Source of the DNA: Vibrio mimicus
Lineage (GTDB): Bacteria > Pseudomonadota > Gammaproteobacteria > Enterobacterales > Vibrionaceae
Assembly: GCF_019048845.1 (NCBI RefSeq)
Contig: NZ_CP077425.1
Coordinates: 1 to 64,000 of the forward strand
DNA: 64,000 nucleotides
Direction of reading: 5' to 3'
Shown: piece after piece, positions 43,580 to 50,617 of the stretch
Layout of the letters: each line of letters begins with the position of its first letter
Numbering within the stretch: position 1 is the stretch's first letter
Notes under the pieces: generated by a model
Seen by the model: the letters and a program-made list of their open reading frames with translations, nothing else
The model's database searches: none
What the model was told of the DNA's origin: nothing
Translations under genes and position numbers: made by a program

Positions 43580-43863
43580 AAGTAGTTTGGTCACCTCTAG
43601 CGTTACAAAAACTGGGTGATGCCGCAGAGTTTATTGCTTTGGATAACCCATCAGCTGCAGAAAAGTGGGTGAATGAAGTATTCGACAAAACGGAATTGCT
43701 CGGCTCAATGCCAGAAATGGGCCGCATGGTTCCTGAAATGCCTCATACGAACTACCGTGAAATAATTTTTGGTCATTACCGCATTATTTATAGTTTGAGC
43801 CACGAAATCCGCGTTCTAACAGTTCGTAACTGTCGTCAATTGCTCACGGAACATGATGTGTGA
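43576..43863 (+). CDS. ParE/RelE-family toxin
   Basis: 95 residues, MKVVWSPLALQKLGDAAEFIALDNPSAAEKWVNEVFDKTELLGSMPEMGRMVPEMPHTNYREIIFGHYRIIYSLSHEIRVLTVRNCRQLL, a complete ParE/RelE toxin (W-S-P-x-A-x-x-x-L, A-x-x-F-I, P-x-x-G-R-x-V-P-E, Y-R-I-I-Y). Start overlaps the antitoxin stop (ATGA). Likely gyrase poison or mRNA interferase. Confidence 0.92.
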   Translation: MKVVWSPLALQKLGDAAEFIALDNPSAAEKWVNEVFDKTELLGSMPEMGRMVPEMPHTNYREIIFGHYRIIYSLSHEIRVLTVRNCRQLLTEHDV

Positions 43864-43873
43864 AACTGTGTTA

Positions 43874-43995
43874 TAACAAACGCCTCAAAGGGACTACCAA
43901 CGCGTGGCGTTTCCAGTCCCATTGAGCCGCGGTGGTTGCAGTTGTTATGTTTAAGTTTAGTGGTAATGCGTTGTCAGCCCCTTAGGCGGGCGTTA
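43874..43995 (+). repeat. attC site 54 (VCR)
   Basis: 122 bp VCR with the CTCAAAGGG deletion; preceding cassette arms GTTATAACACAG / CTGTGTTATAAC pair over 12 bp. Confidence 0.96.
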
Positions 43996-44020
43996 TGCGA
44001 TTAAAGGGAATCATCGACTA

Positions 44021-44491
44021 ATGTTGGAAATTGAAAGATTTAATGAATCACATATCAATGCTATTCAAAAAGTGAGCGTTGAAGATGAACAGTTAAGATT
44101 TGCTGGTACAGCAGAGGAATTTCTGCAAGACGGCAGCGATACAGCTCATCTCCATGTCATCAAGCATGATGGTTCAATTGTTGGCTTCTTCAAGTTGGAC
44201 ATTGCTTACTCCGAAAGTTATCAATTTTGTCCATCTGACGGGCTCGGTTTAAGATTTTTCGTCATAGACAAGTCGCAACAAGGCAAAGGCCTTGGGACGA
44301 AAGCGGTAAAAGCATTGTTTGATTATCTGAAAAAGAGCTACCCAAGCTTTAAGAGTGTCTATCTGACAGTTAACTGTAAGAATCAAGCTGCAAGAGCTTG
44401 TTATCTTAAAGGCGGCTTTGAAGATAATGGTGAACAGTATTTAGGTGGTCCAGTTGGCCCACAACACATCATGCGTGGAAAAATCGCATAA
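44021..44491 (+). CDS. GNAT N-acetyltransferase
   Basis: 156 residues. Motif A LGLRFFVIDKSQQGKGLGTKAVKALFDYLKKSYP contains the acetyl-CoA loop Q-Q-G-K-G-L-G; motif B is VYLTVNCKNQAARACYLKGGFEDNGE. Substrate unknown. GGGA lies 12 bp upstream of the ATG. The TAA begins the next attC. Arms GTTATGCGATT / AATCGCATAAC match. Confidence 0.9.
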   Translation: MLEIERFNESHINAIQKVSVEDEQLRFAGTAEEFLQDGSDTAHLHVIKHDGSIVGFFKLDIAYSESYQFCPSDGLGLRFFVIDKSQQGKGLGTKAVKALFDYLKKSYPSFKSVYLTVNCKNQAARACYLKGGFEDNGEQYLGGPVGPQHIMRGKIA

Positions 44492-44611
44492 CAAACGCCT
44501 CAAGAGGGACTGTCAACGCGTGGCGTTTCCAGTCCCATTGAGCCGCGGTGGTTACGGTTGTTGTGTTTGAGTTTAGTGTTAATGCGTTGCCAGCCCCTTA
44601 GGCGGGCGTTA
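44489..44611 (+). repeat. attC site 55 (VCR)
   Basis: 123 bp VCR; first triplet is the stop of the GNAT gene. Confidence 0.97.
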
Positions 44612-45023
44612 GCTTCTTAAAGGCTAGAATCATCAAAATCTAGGTTCATTTGTTGTGAAAATCAGTTTTTAGCATTCAAATATCACGACTTGGCTTTCGA
44701 GTTTTTCTGATACCGATTTGGTAGAAAGTGTTGAAAGTTCAGTAGTTTCAAAGTCGCTGAAAGCCAACAAGTCTCGATGCTTCAAAGTTGTTGGATGTTC
44801 AACTCGGTCTACTTGGTTTCACAAAAAGCAGCATCGTCGCTGAAATCGTGCTTTCTTTGTCGGAAATTTGGTAAGTGGCCAACTTAACCTTGATCGCTGC
44901 AAGTTTTGGCAGCTCACTTCACAGCTTTTGGCGTTGGACATGTGTTTGTGTGATGCTTTTGCGTAAAATGCATTTCAAACAAATGTGTTTAAAAATTTAT
45001 TGCTAAACAATGGGCTACGAAAC
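44612..45023. other. Gene-less cassette, family A copy 8
   Basis: 412 bp; its left 150 bp equal copy 7, while its central block (AAAAGCAGCATCGTCGCTG) equals copy 3, so it looks like a mosaic. No gene seen. Confidence 0.8.
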
Positions 45024-45146
45024 TAACAAACGCCTCAAGAGGGACTGTCAACGCGCGGCGTTTCCAGTCCCAATGAGCCGCGGTGGTTGCAGTTGCTGTG
45101 TTTAAGTTTAGTGGTAATGCGTTGCCAGCCCCTTAGGCGGGCGTTA
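45024..45146 (+). repeat. attC site 56 (VCR)
   Basis: 123 bp VCR. Confidence 0.97.
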
Positions 45147-45200
45147 TGTACTTGCGTAAACTAAGAGGTTCTTGAAAGCTAGATGTTTCGAATGAAAAAA

Positions 45201-45254
45201 TTGATCCTTCAGGTTCTATCTAGTAATATTAACTACGTATCGTAATATTGATAC
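45201..45254 (+). promoter_or_regulatory. Predicted strong promoter with palindromic operator
   Basis: TTGATC (45201-45206), 17 bp, TAATAT (45224-45229), followed at the expected start of transcription by the inverted repeat GTATC-N8-GATAC (45237-45254). An autoregulated cassette operon is likely. Confidence 0.65.
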
Positions 45255-45283
45255 ATCCGTTAAAGGAACAAAGGTAAATTATT

Positions 45284-45457
45284 ATGACTAACCCAAACTT
45301 AGACCTGCTCAAAATGGCAAGTGACATCGGTGATAAACATCGAGGTGTTTCAGTGGTTGGCAAAACTAAAGAAGAAACAATGGCTAATCTTCTTACCATG
45401 TTTAAGGCTAGTAATGAGCAACATCGAACAGAAACCAATAACAAGAGCTCTCGTTAA
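45284..45457 (+). CDS. Small protein, first gene of a two-gene cassette
   Basis: 57 residues, MTNPNLDLLKMASDIGDKHRGVSVVGKTKEETMANLLTMFKASNEQHRTETNNKSSR. Not recognised. AAAGGTAAATT precedes the ATG at a good distance, better than for any other start in the cassette, and a promoter/palindrome is just upstream. It overlaps the next gene by 44 bp in another frame, so the two are translationally coupled. By position and size it could be an antitoxin or regulator. Confidence 0.6.
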   Translation: MTNPNLDLLKMASDIGDKHRGVSVVGKTKEETMANLLTMFKASNEQHRTETNNKSSR

Positions 45458-45884
45458 CCCTTCCTTTCAAGAAATCAGCGACTATTTCGGCTACGATTCA
45501 ACCAAGTATGTTCCCGAAATAGCCGCACTCCTGCAACAGTGGACCGATCAAGGTTACGTTGAAGTATATCAAACAATTCAAGACCGAGAGTACGGAATGA
45601 TTAAGTCGTCCGAACTTAACAGTAAGGGTGTACTCGCTCCTTACTATATAGGTCTGTATCACGCGCGCTTAGTCGAGGGCGAGCATGATCCATTAGTTGT
45701 CGTTAAGTTCTACGAAGATGAAATTCAATATCATACTGAATCTGCTACAGAAGCTGTTGATATGCGTTTTATGATAGATCATGAGGACTTCTTTGGCACA
45801 GCTAGTGTTAAAAGAGATCCTGCTGCATTAAGAGAAATGTGGTTGGAGGTAAAGGGTAAAATCGACGAGGGTGATCCTTCATAA
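45414..45884 (+). CDS. Unknown protein, second gene of a two-gene cassette
   Basis: 156 residues, MSNIEQKPITRALVNPSFQEISDYFGYDSTKYVPEIAALLQQWTDQGYVEVYQTIQDREYGMIKSSELNSKGVLAPYYIGLYHARLVEGEHDPLVVVKFYEDEIQYHTESATEAVDMRFMIDHEDFFG. The first 60 residues could form a winged-helix-like region; the rest is acidic and beta-rich. No family is recognised. Overlaps the 57-residue gene. Arms GTTATGTAC / GTACATAAC show the cassette is complete although its attC is unusual. Confidence 0.68.
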   Translation: MSNIEQKPITRALVNPSFQEISDYFGYDSTKYVPEIAALLQQWTDQGYVEVYQTIQDREYGMIKSSELNSKGVLAPYYIGLYHARLVEGEHDPLVVVKFYEDEIQYHTESATEAVDMRFMIDHEDFFGTASVKRDPAALREMWLEVKGKIDEGDPS

Positions 45885-45904
45885 CTCCAGTTCGAGAACG
45901 TACA

Positions 45905-46026
45905 TAACAAAGCATTTAAGAGTGATTCCCAACGCTTGGCATTTTTGGTGCCATCGTTGGGTTTTGTGTTTATGGCGGTATGGTTTAGTTTTGTGGTAGC
46001 GTTGCTCACACCTTAATGCGGCGTTA
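45905..46026 (+). repeat. attC site 57 (strongly divergent)
   Basis: 122 bp, core TAACAAAGCATTTAAGAGTG to TTAATGCGGCGTTA. Left and right arms are complementary (AAAGCATTTAAG / CTTAATGCGG with changes), so it is a true attC of a different lineage from the VCRs. Confidence 0.85.
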
Positions 46027-46044
46027 GTTGAATAAGGAAATTCA

Positions 46045-46818
46045 GTGGATATATTCGGATTATTTTCGGAAGCATTTGCTCAAGTTTGGTATTTAATACC
46101 TTTATTATTCGTCATCTCGCTTTTTAAGAGTCGGTGGTTTAAAGGTGTGTTTGGCGAATTTCTGGTAAACAAACTACTGTCCCAGTTGCTGACATCAGAT
46201 TATACGCTGGTAAAAGACGTCACATTGCCTACTGAAGATGGTACAACCCAAATCGATCATATAGTTGTATCTAAATTTGGTGTTTTCGTAATCGAAACTA
46301 AGAATATGAAAGGTTGGATTTTTGGTTCAAAAGAGCAAAAGCAGTGGACTCAGAAAATCTATCGTCACGCCTCTAAGTTTCAGAATCCTCTTCATCAAAA
46401 TTATAAGCATGTTAAAACGCTGGAATCATTGCTAAAAATAGACTCATCCAAAACACACTCAGTAATTGTGTTCATTGGCGATAGTACGTTCAAAACAGAT
46501 ATGCCTGAAAACGTCACTTATGCACGAGGCTGTTTAAACTACATCAAGCAGTTCGATCAACCGGTCTTTTCGGATGCAGAGTACATTCATCTCATTGATG
46601 CGATTAACAACGTCAAACTTGATAGAGGTGTTGTAACAGACTTTAAGCATCGAAAGCATGTTAAAGAGCTGGTCGCATCAAAAGAGTTCGTAAAGCAATG
46701 TTCGCGTTGTGGTTCAGAAATGGTTCTACGTGAAACTAAGCGCGGTGAGAATAAGGGAAAACAGTTTTGGGGGTGCTCTGGATTCCCCAAGTGTAAAACT
46801 GTAGAAAAATTCAACTAA
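46045..46818 (+). CDS. NERD nuclease-related domain plus topoisomerase-type zinc finger protein
   Basis: 257 residues from a GTG start (AAGGAA 8 bp upstream). An N-terminal membrane segment (residues 14-28, VWYLIPLLFVISLFK) is followed by a NERD domain: GVFGEFLVNKLL, then IDHIVVSKFGVFVIETKNMKGWIFG, giving the PD-(D/E)xK-like residues D71, E84 and K86. The C-terminus is a C4 zinc finger of the topoisomerase I type, C219/C222/C244/C250 in CSRCGSEMVLRE...FWGCSGFPKC. This architecture is known in Vibrio and other bacteria; a DNA-cleavage role is predicted from the family. The TAA begins the next attC. Arms GTTAGTTGAAT / ATTCAACTAAC match. Confidence 0.93.
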   Translation: MDIFGLFSEAFAQVWYLIPLLFVISLFKSRWFKGVFGEFLVNKLLSQLLTSDYTLVKDVTLPTEDGTTQIDHIVVSKFGVFVIETKNMKGWIFGSKEQKQWTQKIYRHASKFQNPLHQNYKHVKTLESLLKIDSSKTHSVIVFIGDSTFKTDMPENVTYARGCLNYIKQFDQPVFSDAEYIHLIDAINNVKLDRGVVTDFKHRKHVKELVASKEFVKQCSRCGSEMVLRETKRGENKGKQFWGCSGFPKCKTVEKFN

Positions 46819-46937
46819 CAAACGCCTCAAGAGGGACTGTCAACGCGTGGCGTTTCCAGTCCCATTGAGCCGCGGTGGTTATGGCTGTTGTGTTTGAGTT
46901 TAGTGGCATGCGTTGCCAGCCCCTTAATTGGGCGTTA
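46816..46937 (+). repeat. attC site 58 (VCR)
   Basis: 122 bp VCR with right end CTTAATTGGGCG; first triplet is the stop of the NERD gene. Confidence 0.96.
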
Positions 46938-46959
46938 GTTTGCTAAAGGTAGTGGATAA

Positions 46960-47457
46960 CTAGCCTAAGCTTGCTCTGATATCAGCAATGGTGATGAAGA
47001 GTTTGTTTTCGGCATCTTGAAACGCTTTAAACCCATAGTGCTCATAGAAATGTTTTGCACCATCTTTGGCATCAACGATGACAACAGGGAACGCTACGCT
47101 GTCACTGGCTGCGAGTAGCTTTCTGAGAGCGTCAATGAGTAGCCACTCACCAAAATCTTTTCCTTTGTATCTATCGTCGACAGCTAAACGAGCAATGAGC
47201 CCTCCAGAGGTTGAAGATTGGTGCTTCTTTTGTAACTTGTCGGGCAAGGCTTTCAAATCAATGGGTGTCATAGTCAGAGTGTAAAAGCCGATGATATAAG
47301 CACTGTTATTGTCATCTTCCAAAACGAAGGTTCTGGTGTTGTCTTTTTTGGCTTGCTGACTCGCCATTACTTTTAAGTAATTGTTGAGGGCTTCAATGCC
47401 ACAATTGAAACGGTTCCTATCGTGCTTAAATTTATCGAGAAGTACCGTATTCATCAT
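46960..47457 (-). CDS. GNAT-family toxin
   Basis: 165 residues. The layout is that of GNAT toxins such as TacT/AtaT: MNTVLLDKFKHDRNRFNCGIEALNNYLKVMASQQAKKDNTRTFVL, motif A IARLAVDDRYKGKDFGEWLLIDALRKLLAASD and the final FYEHYGFKAFQDAENKLFITIADI. These toxins acetylate aminoacyl-tRNA and block translation. Paired with a DUF1778 antitoxin (47454-47726) with a 4-bp overlap; transcribed against the array. Confidence 0.93.
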   Translation of the reverse strand: MMNTVLLDKFKHDRNRFNCGIEALNNYLKVMASQQAKKDNTRTFVLEDDNNSAYIIGFYTLTMTPIDLKALPDKLQKKHQSSTSGGLIARLAVDDRYKGKDFGEWLLIDALRKLLAASDSVAFPVVIVDAKDGAKHFYEHYGFKAFQDAENKLFITIADIRASLG

Positions 47458-47726
47458 TGAGTTTTGCTCTCATAACGTTCGGATGCCAATTTGAGCTTTG
47501 CATTTGCTACCGCTGGATTATCAAGAGCTTCCATCAGCAATACGGCATCAGCTTGGCTAAGCTTTAGAGCTTGCTCACGTTCAATGACTTGTTTTGCTTT
47601 TTCGATTGCCGCATTCAAAACAAATGAGTTAATACTAGACATACCAGCAAGAGCAGCAGCCTTAGTGAGTAAATCTTGAGTATCGACATCAACTCTAGCG
47701 GTGATGCGAGGCAAAGTCGTTGCCAT
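47454..47726 (-). CDS. DUF1778 antitoxin
   Basis: 90 residues, MATTLPRITARVDVDTQDLLTKAAALAGMSSINSFVLNAAIEKAKQVIEREQALKLSQADAVLLMEALDNPAVANAKLKLA, a ribbon-helix-helix DUF1778 protein (TacA/AtaR type) that neutralises the GNAT toxin and represses the operon. AGGAG lies 8 bp before the ATG on this strand. Arms GTTAGTTTGC / GCAAACTAAC match for the cassette. Confidence 0.94.
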   Translation of the reverse strand: MATTLPRITARVDVDTQDLLTKAAALAGMSSINSFVLNAAIEKAKQVIEREQALKLSQADAVLLMEALDNPAVANAKLKLASERYESKTQ

Positions 47727-47818
47727 AGTTTTATCTCCTGTTGTGTCAAACTGTCACATGGGCATTATGGCGTTAAAGTGTTCAAGAAGCAATCTCTGTG
47801 TCACTTTGGCACGCAAAC

Positions 47819-47941
47819 TAACAAACGCCTCAAGAGGGACTGTCAACGCGTAGCGTTTCCAGTCCCATTGAGCCGCAGTGGTTTCGGTTGTTGTGTTTAA
47901 GTTTAGTGGTAATGCGTTGCCAGCCCCTTAGGCGGGCGTTA
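47819..47941 (+). repeat. attC site 59 (last complete VCR)
   Basis: 123 bp VCR; no complete attC is found to its right. Confidence 0.97.
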
Positions 47942-47968
47942 GGCTGTTATCGATAAATGGAGACAATC

Positions 47969-48490
47969 ATGGAAGAAACAAAACCGACATCAGCGACGGC
48001 AAAAGGAATTCCATCATTACTTGAAAATGTTGTCGATATCCGTTTTCTTGTTTTATTGCTGTGTTTCATTTCTTATTTGGATTTATGGTTGGTATCAGCG
48101 CAAGTTAACCCTAAAGGGCTTTCACTTTCATCTGCCTACAGTCTTTTACTCACGGCTCCAGTGTTCGATTTAATGTTATTTTTGGGGTCATACTCATTGC
48201 TTGTTATTGGTCTAATTCCTGCTTCACGTGGTTTATTATCTTTAGCTCGACTTCAAGTGTTCGGTACATTGTCAATTTCAAACATAACAAAGGAAAGTAA
48301 GCAGCTTTCAGATTGGGCTGCTGGTTTTGTGTGTTTCTCAAGCTATGGTGGATTAAGTTGCCTCTTCCTCGAAACAGGCAGTTATAAGGGGCTGTTGCAT
48401 TTTATCGTAACATTTTCTTCCGCGAACATATTTGTTGGAGCTGTGTTTAAAATAAGCTTCGCTTTTTTTGGTTGTATTGCCTCTCTTTAG
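47969..48490 (+). CDS. Multi-span membrane protein of unknown function
   Basis: 173 residues with about four hydrophobic segments (FLVLLLCFISYLDLWLV, LLLTAPVFDLMLFLGSYSLLVIGLI, WAAGFVCFSSYGGLSCLFL, FIVTFSSANIFVGAVFKISFAFFG). No family recognised. GGAG lies 6 bp before the ATG at 47969; an ATG at 47957 is inside that site. This is the last cassette gene. Its own attC is missing: the sequence runs into an IS30 remnant 50 bp after the stop, and the expected right arm (AACAGCCTAAC) is absent. Confidence 0.72.
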   Translation: MEETKPTSATAKGIPSLLENVVDIRFLVLLLCFISYLDLWLVSAQVNPKGLSLSSAYSLLLTAPVFDLMLFLGSYSLLVIGLIPASRGLLSLARLQVFGTLSISNITKESKQLSDWAAGFVCFSSYGGLSCLFLETGSYKGLLHFIVTFSSANIFVGAVFKISFAFFGCIASL

Positions 48491-48540
48491 CTCTTCGCGC
48501 TGATTTTGAAGAGTCGGATAGTTGGTGAGCACCAGCTTAG

Positions 48541-49255
48541 TATCAAGTTTGAAGTGCAACGTTCAGCGATAATATCCAACAAAGCATTCCTCCGGAGTTT
48601 GAAAGCCCAGACGAGCTCTGGGTCTGTTGTTAAGTTTGTGTGCAATCGCATTGCACTTTGCTTGAGTAAGTGTCGCCATCGAGGTGCCTTTGGGCAAATA
48701 TTGTCGGATAAGTCCGTTAGTATTTTCATTGGTTCCTCGCTCCCAAGAGTGGTGTGGGTTAGCAAAATAAAATCGAGTATCGGTGGCGGCTTCAATAAGC
48801 TCATATTGGTTAAACTCAGTGCCATTATCGGCGGTAATGGTGGTAAACAGGCCATCAAATCGACTCATAAGCTGAATGGTTCGCCGGTTAAGTGATGCGG
48901 TGGTTCGGTCGTCCATTTGCCCAATCAGGGTGTAGCCGGTCATGCGCTCAACGAGTGTCACGATGCAGTGTTTAGAGCCTTTTCCCATAACCGTATCAAT
49001 TTCCCAGTGTCCACGCGTTTTACGTGTTTCGACACTTTTGGGTCGTTCCGAGATAGGTCGTTTATTGGCGAGCCTTCCGCGACTATCGTAGGCAGCGTAA
49101 CGCTTTCGCCGCTGTTTGGTTGATTGCCTTAGATGCTTCCAAAGCGTGCCTCCATTGGCTTTATCTCGCCAGATGTACTGGTAAATGGACTCATGGCTAA
49201 TGGTTGGCTGTTTATACTGTTTCATTCTTCCGACCACTTGAGCTGGGCTCTAGTC
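48541..49255 (-). mobile_element. Truncated IS30-family element
   Basis: The left end equals that of the IS30 at 5773 (TATCAAGTTTGAAGTGCAAC), but the element stops at about 49250-49255, where it joins the middle of an attC at the shared bases AGTCC. About 350 bp of the other end, including the transposase N-terminus, are missing. Confidence 0.9.
48563..49237 (-). pseudogene. IS30 transposase, N-terminus deleted
   Basis: The C-terminal 224 residues (MVGRMKQYKQPTISHESIYQYIWRDKANGG...) retain the DDE core (D in WEIDTVMGKG, D in TADNGTEF, E in HHSWERGTNENTNG) but lack the DNA-binding helix-turn-helix present in the intact copy at 5795-6754. It should be inactive by itself. Confidence 0.9.
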
Positions 49256-49305
49256 CCATTGAGCCGAAGTGGTTACGGTTGTTGTGGTTGCGTTATGTTG
49301 TTGTG
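49251..49305 (+). repeat. Degenerate attC fragment at the end of the array
   Basis: TAGTCCCATTGAGCCG, then AAGTGGTTACGGTTGTTGTG matches the central part of the VCRs; both the left part (replaced by IS30) and the right end GGGCGTTA are missing. It marks the right boundary of the integron. Confidence 0.8.
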
Positions 49306-49421
49306 CGTCTTTATTCCTTTAAGAGTATTTCATGTTGTAACTTGTTGTTCTAGCTTCTTTTAGGTATCTTAAATCGTTTCTGAGCGTTCCTTTCTTTATT
49401 TAGCAAGTTGTTGAGGAAAAA

Positions 49422-50504
49422 ATGGACTATCTCCTTTTAGTGTTAGGTCTGATTTTATTGATTTCAGGGGCTGATGGGCTTGTTAAAGGTGCAGCGCGAC
49501 TTGCGGCAAGTATTGGCATCCCCAGTTTAGTCATTGGTTTAACTGTGGTTGCGTTTGGAACTAGTGCTCCGGAACTGGCAGTCAGTATTAATTCGGCGTT
49601 GTCTAATAAAACTGAGCTGGCAATGGCTAACGTTGTAGGCAGTAATATATTCAATGTTTTGTTTATATTGGGTTTGGCAGCAGTAATTACACCATTGTCC
49701 ATTTCAAAACAGCTGATACGGCAGGATGTCCCTATCATGGTGTTAGTCAGTGCTGTTGTGTTCTACATGGCTACCGATGGACTACTGAGTTTGTGGGAGT
49801 GTGGGATTCTTGTTCTACTCTTAGTCGGTTATACCAGTTTCCTTTTTATACAAGGCAAAAGAAGTGATGTGCAGTCTTCCGATAGCAATGATGAAGTAGC
49901 CGTATTGACTACGGGGAATTATCCCACTTGGCAAAGCGCATTGTGGTTAGTTTCAGGCCTTATTCTTCTTATTATCGGTGCCAATTTGTTGGTGAGCAGT
50001 GCGGTTAATATTGCGCGAACCTTCGGTGTGAGTGAAGCTATTATCGGATTAACGATTCTTGCAATAGGTACATCGCTGCCAGAGGTTGTGACTTCGATTG
50101 TGGCAAGTTTTAAAGGGCAAAGAGACATTGCTGTTGGAAACGTGGTCGGCAGTAACACATTTAACTTATTAGCTGTACTTGGTATTTCGGGCTTGTTCAG
50201 CGGTGAAGGGTTAGCTGGGAATGCTCAATTAGTTGAGCAGGATTTTCCTATCATGCTCGGTGTTGCCTTATTGTGTTTACCCCTCATGTTTACCGGAGCT
50301 ATTCTGAGTCGTCTCGAAGGTGCGTTATTTTTTGGCTTATATCTTCTGTACAGTGCCTTTCTGCTTGGCAATGTTGCAAACGCAGTTTGGCTGCCTACAC
50401 TCACGACAATAACATGGAGTGTTGTGTTTCCTGTTACTGCTTTTCTGATTGCCATTTCTTTGCTCAAAGACTTATGGAATCAGAAAAACTTAAGGCGCAA
50501 ATAG
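49422..50504 (+). CDS. Na+/Ca2+ exchanger family antiporter (YrbG-like)
   Basis: 360 residues, about ten membrane segments. The two inverted alpha-repeats of the CaCA family are clear: GADGLVKGAARLAASIGIPSLVIGLTVVAFGTSAPELAVS (residues 17-56) and GANLLVSSAVNIARTFGVSEAIIGLTILAIGTSLPEVVTS, each with the G-T-S-x-P-E cation-binding core, plus ANVVGSNIFNVLFILG and GNVVGSNTFNLLAVLG. Exchanges Na+ (or H+) for Ca2+ across the inner membrane. GAGGAAAA precedes the ATG. It is the first chromosomal gene after the array; the 115-bp leader contains no obvious cassette signal. Confidence 0.95.
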   Translation: MDYLLLVLGLILLISGADGLVKGAARLAASIGIPSLVIGLTVVAFGTSAPELAVSINSALSNKTELAMANVVGSNIFNVLFILGLAAVITPLSISKQLIRQDVPIMVLVSAVVFYMATDGLLSLWECGILVLLLVGYTSFLFIQGKRSDVQSSDSNDEVAVLTTGNYPTWQSALWLVSGLILLIIGANLLVSSAVNIARTFGVSEAIIGLTILAIGTSLPEVVTSIVASFKGQRDIAVGNVVGSNTFNLLAVLGISGLFSGEGLAGNAQLVEQDFPIMLGVALLCLPLMFTGAILSRLEGALFFGLYLLYSAFLLGNVANAVWLPTLTTITWSVVFPVTAFLIAISLLKDLWNQKNLRRK

Positions 50505-50537
50505 GCCGTTCTTTCTATAGATTTGCATAATACACAT

Positions 50538-50577
50538 AGGCTCGATGTTGGCTTGTGAATCAAGTAACATCGAGCCT
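50538..50577. repeat. 12-bp inverted repeat between convergent genes
   Basis: AGGCTCGATGTT (50538-50549) and AACATCGAGCCT (50566-50577) with a 16-bp loop. It lies between the convergent exchanger and amidohydrolase genes, so it may act as a terminator, although no T-run follows on either strand. Confidence 0.6.
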
Positions 50578-50583
50578 AATTGA

Positions 50584-50617
50584 AGTTAAAAGTTAAAAGT
50601 TAAAAGTTAAAAGTTAA
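50584..50617 (+). repeat. Heptanucleotide tandem repeat AGTTAAA, five units
   Basis: AGTTAAA repeated about five times; the last unit provides the stop codon region of the amidohydrolase gene on the minus strand (stop at 50614-50616). Repeat number may vary between strains. Confidence 0.9.

Noticed and set aside
49422..50504. The exchanger gene as a last cassette
   Set aside because: No attC follows it, it is a full-length conserved chromosomal family gene, and the integron signals end at about 49305.
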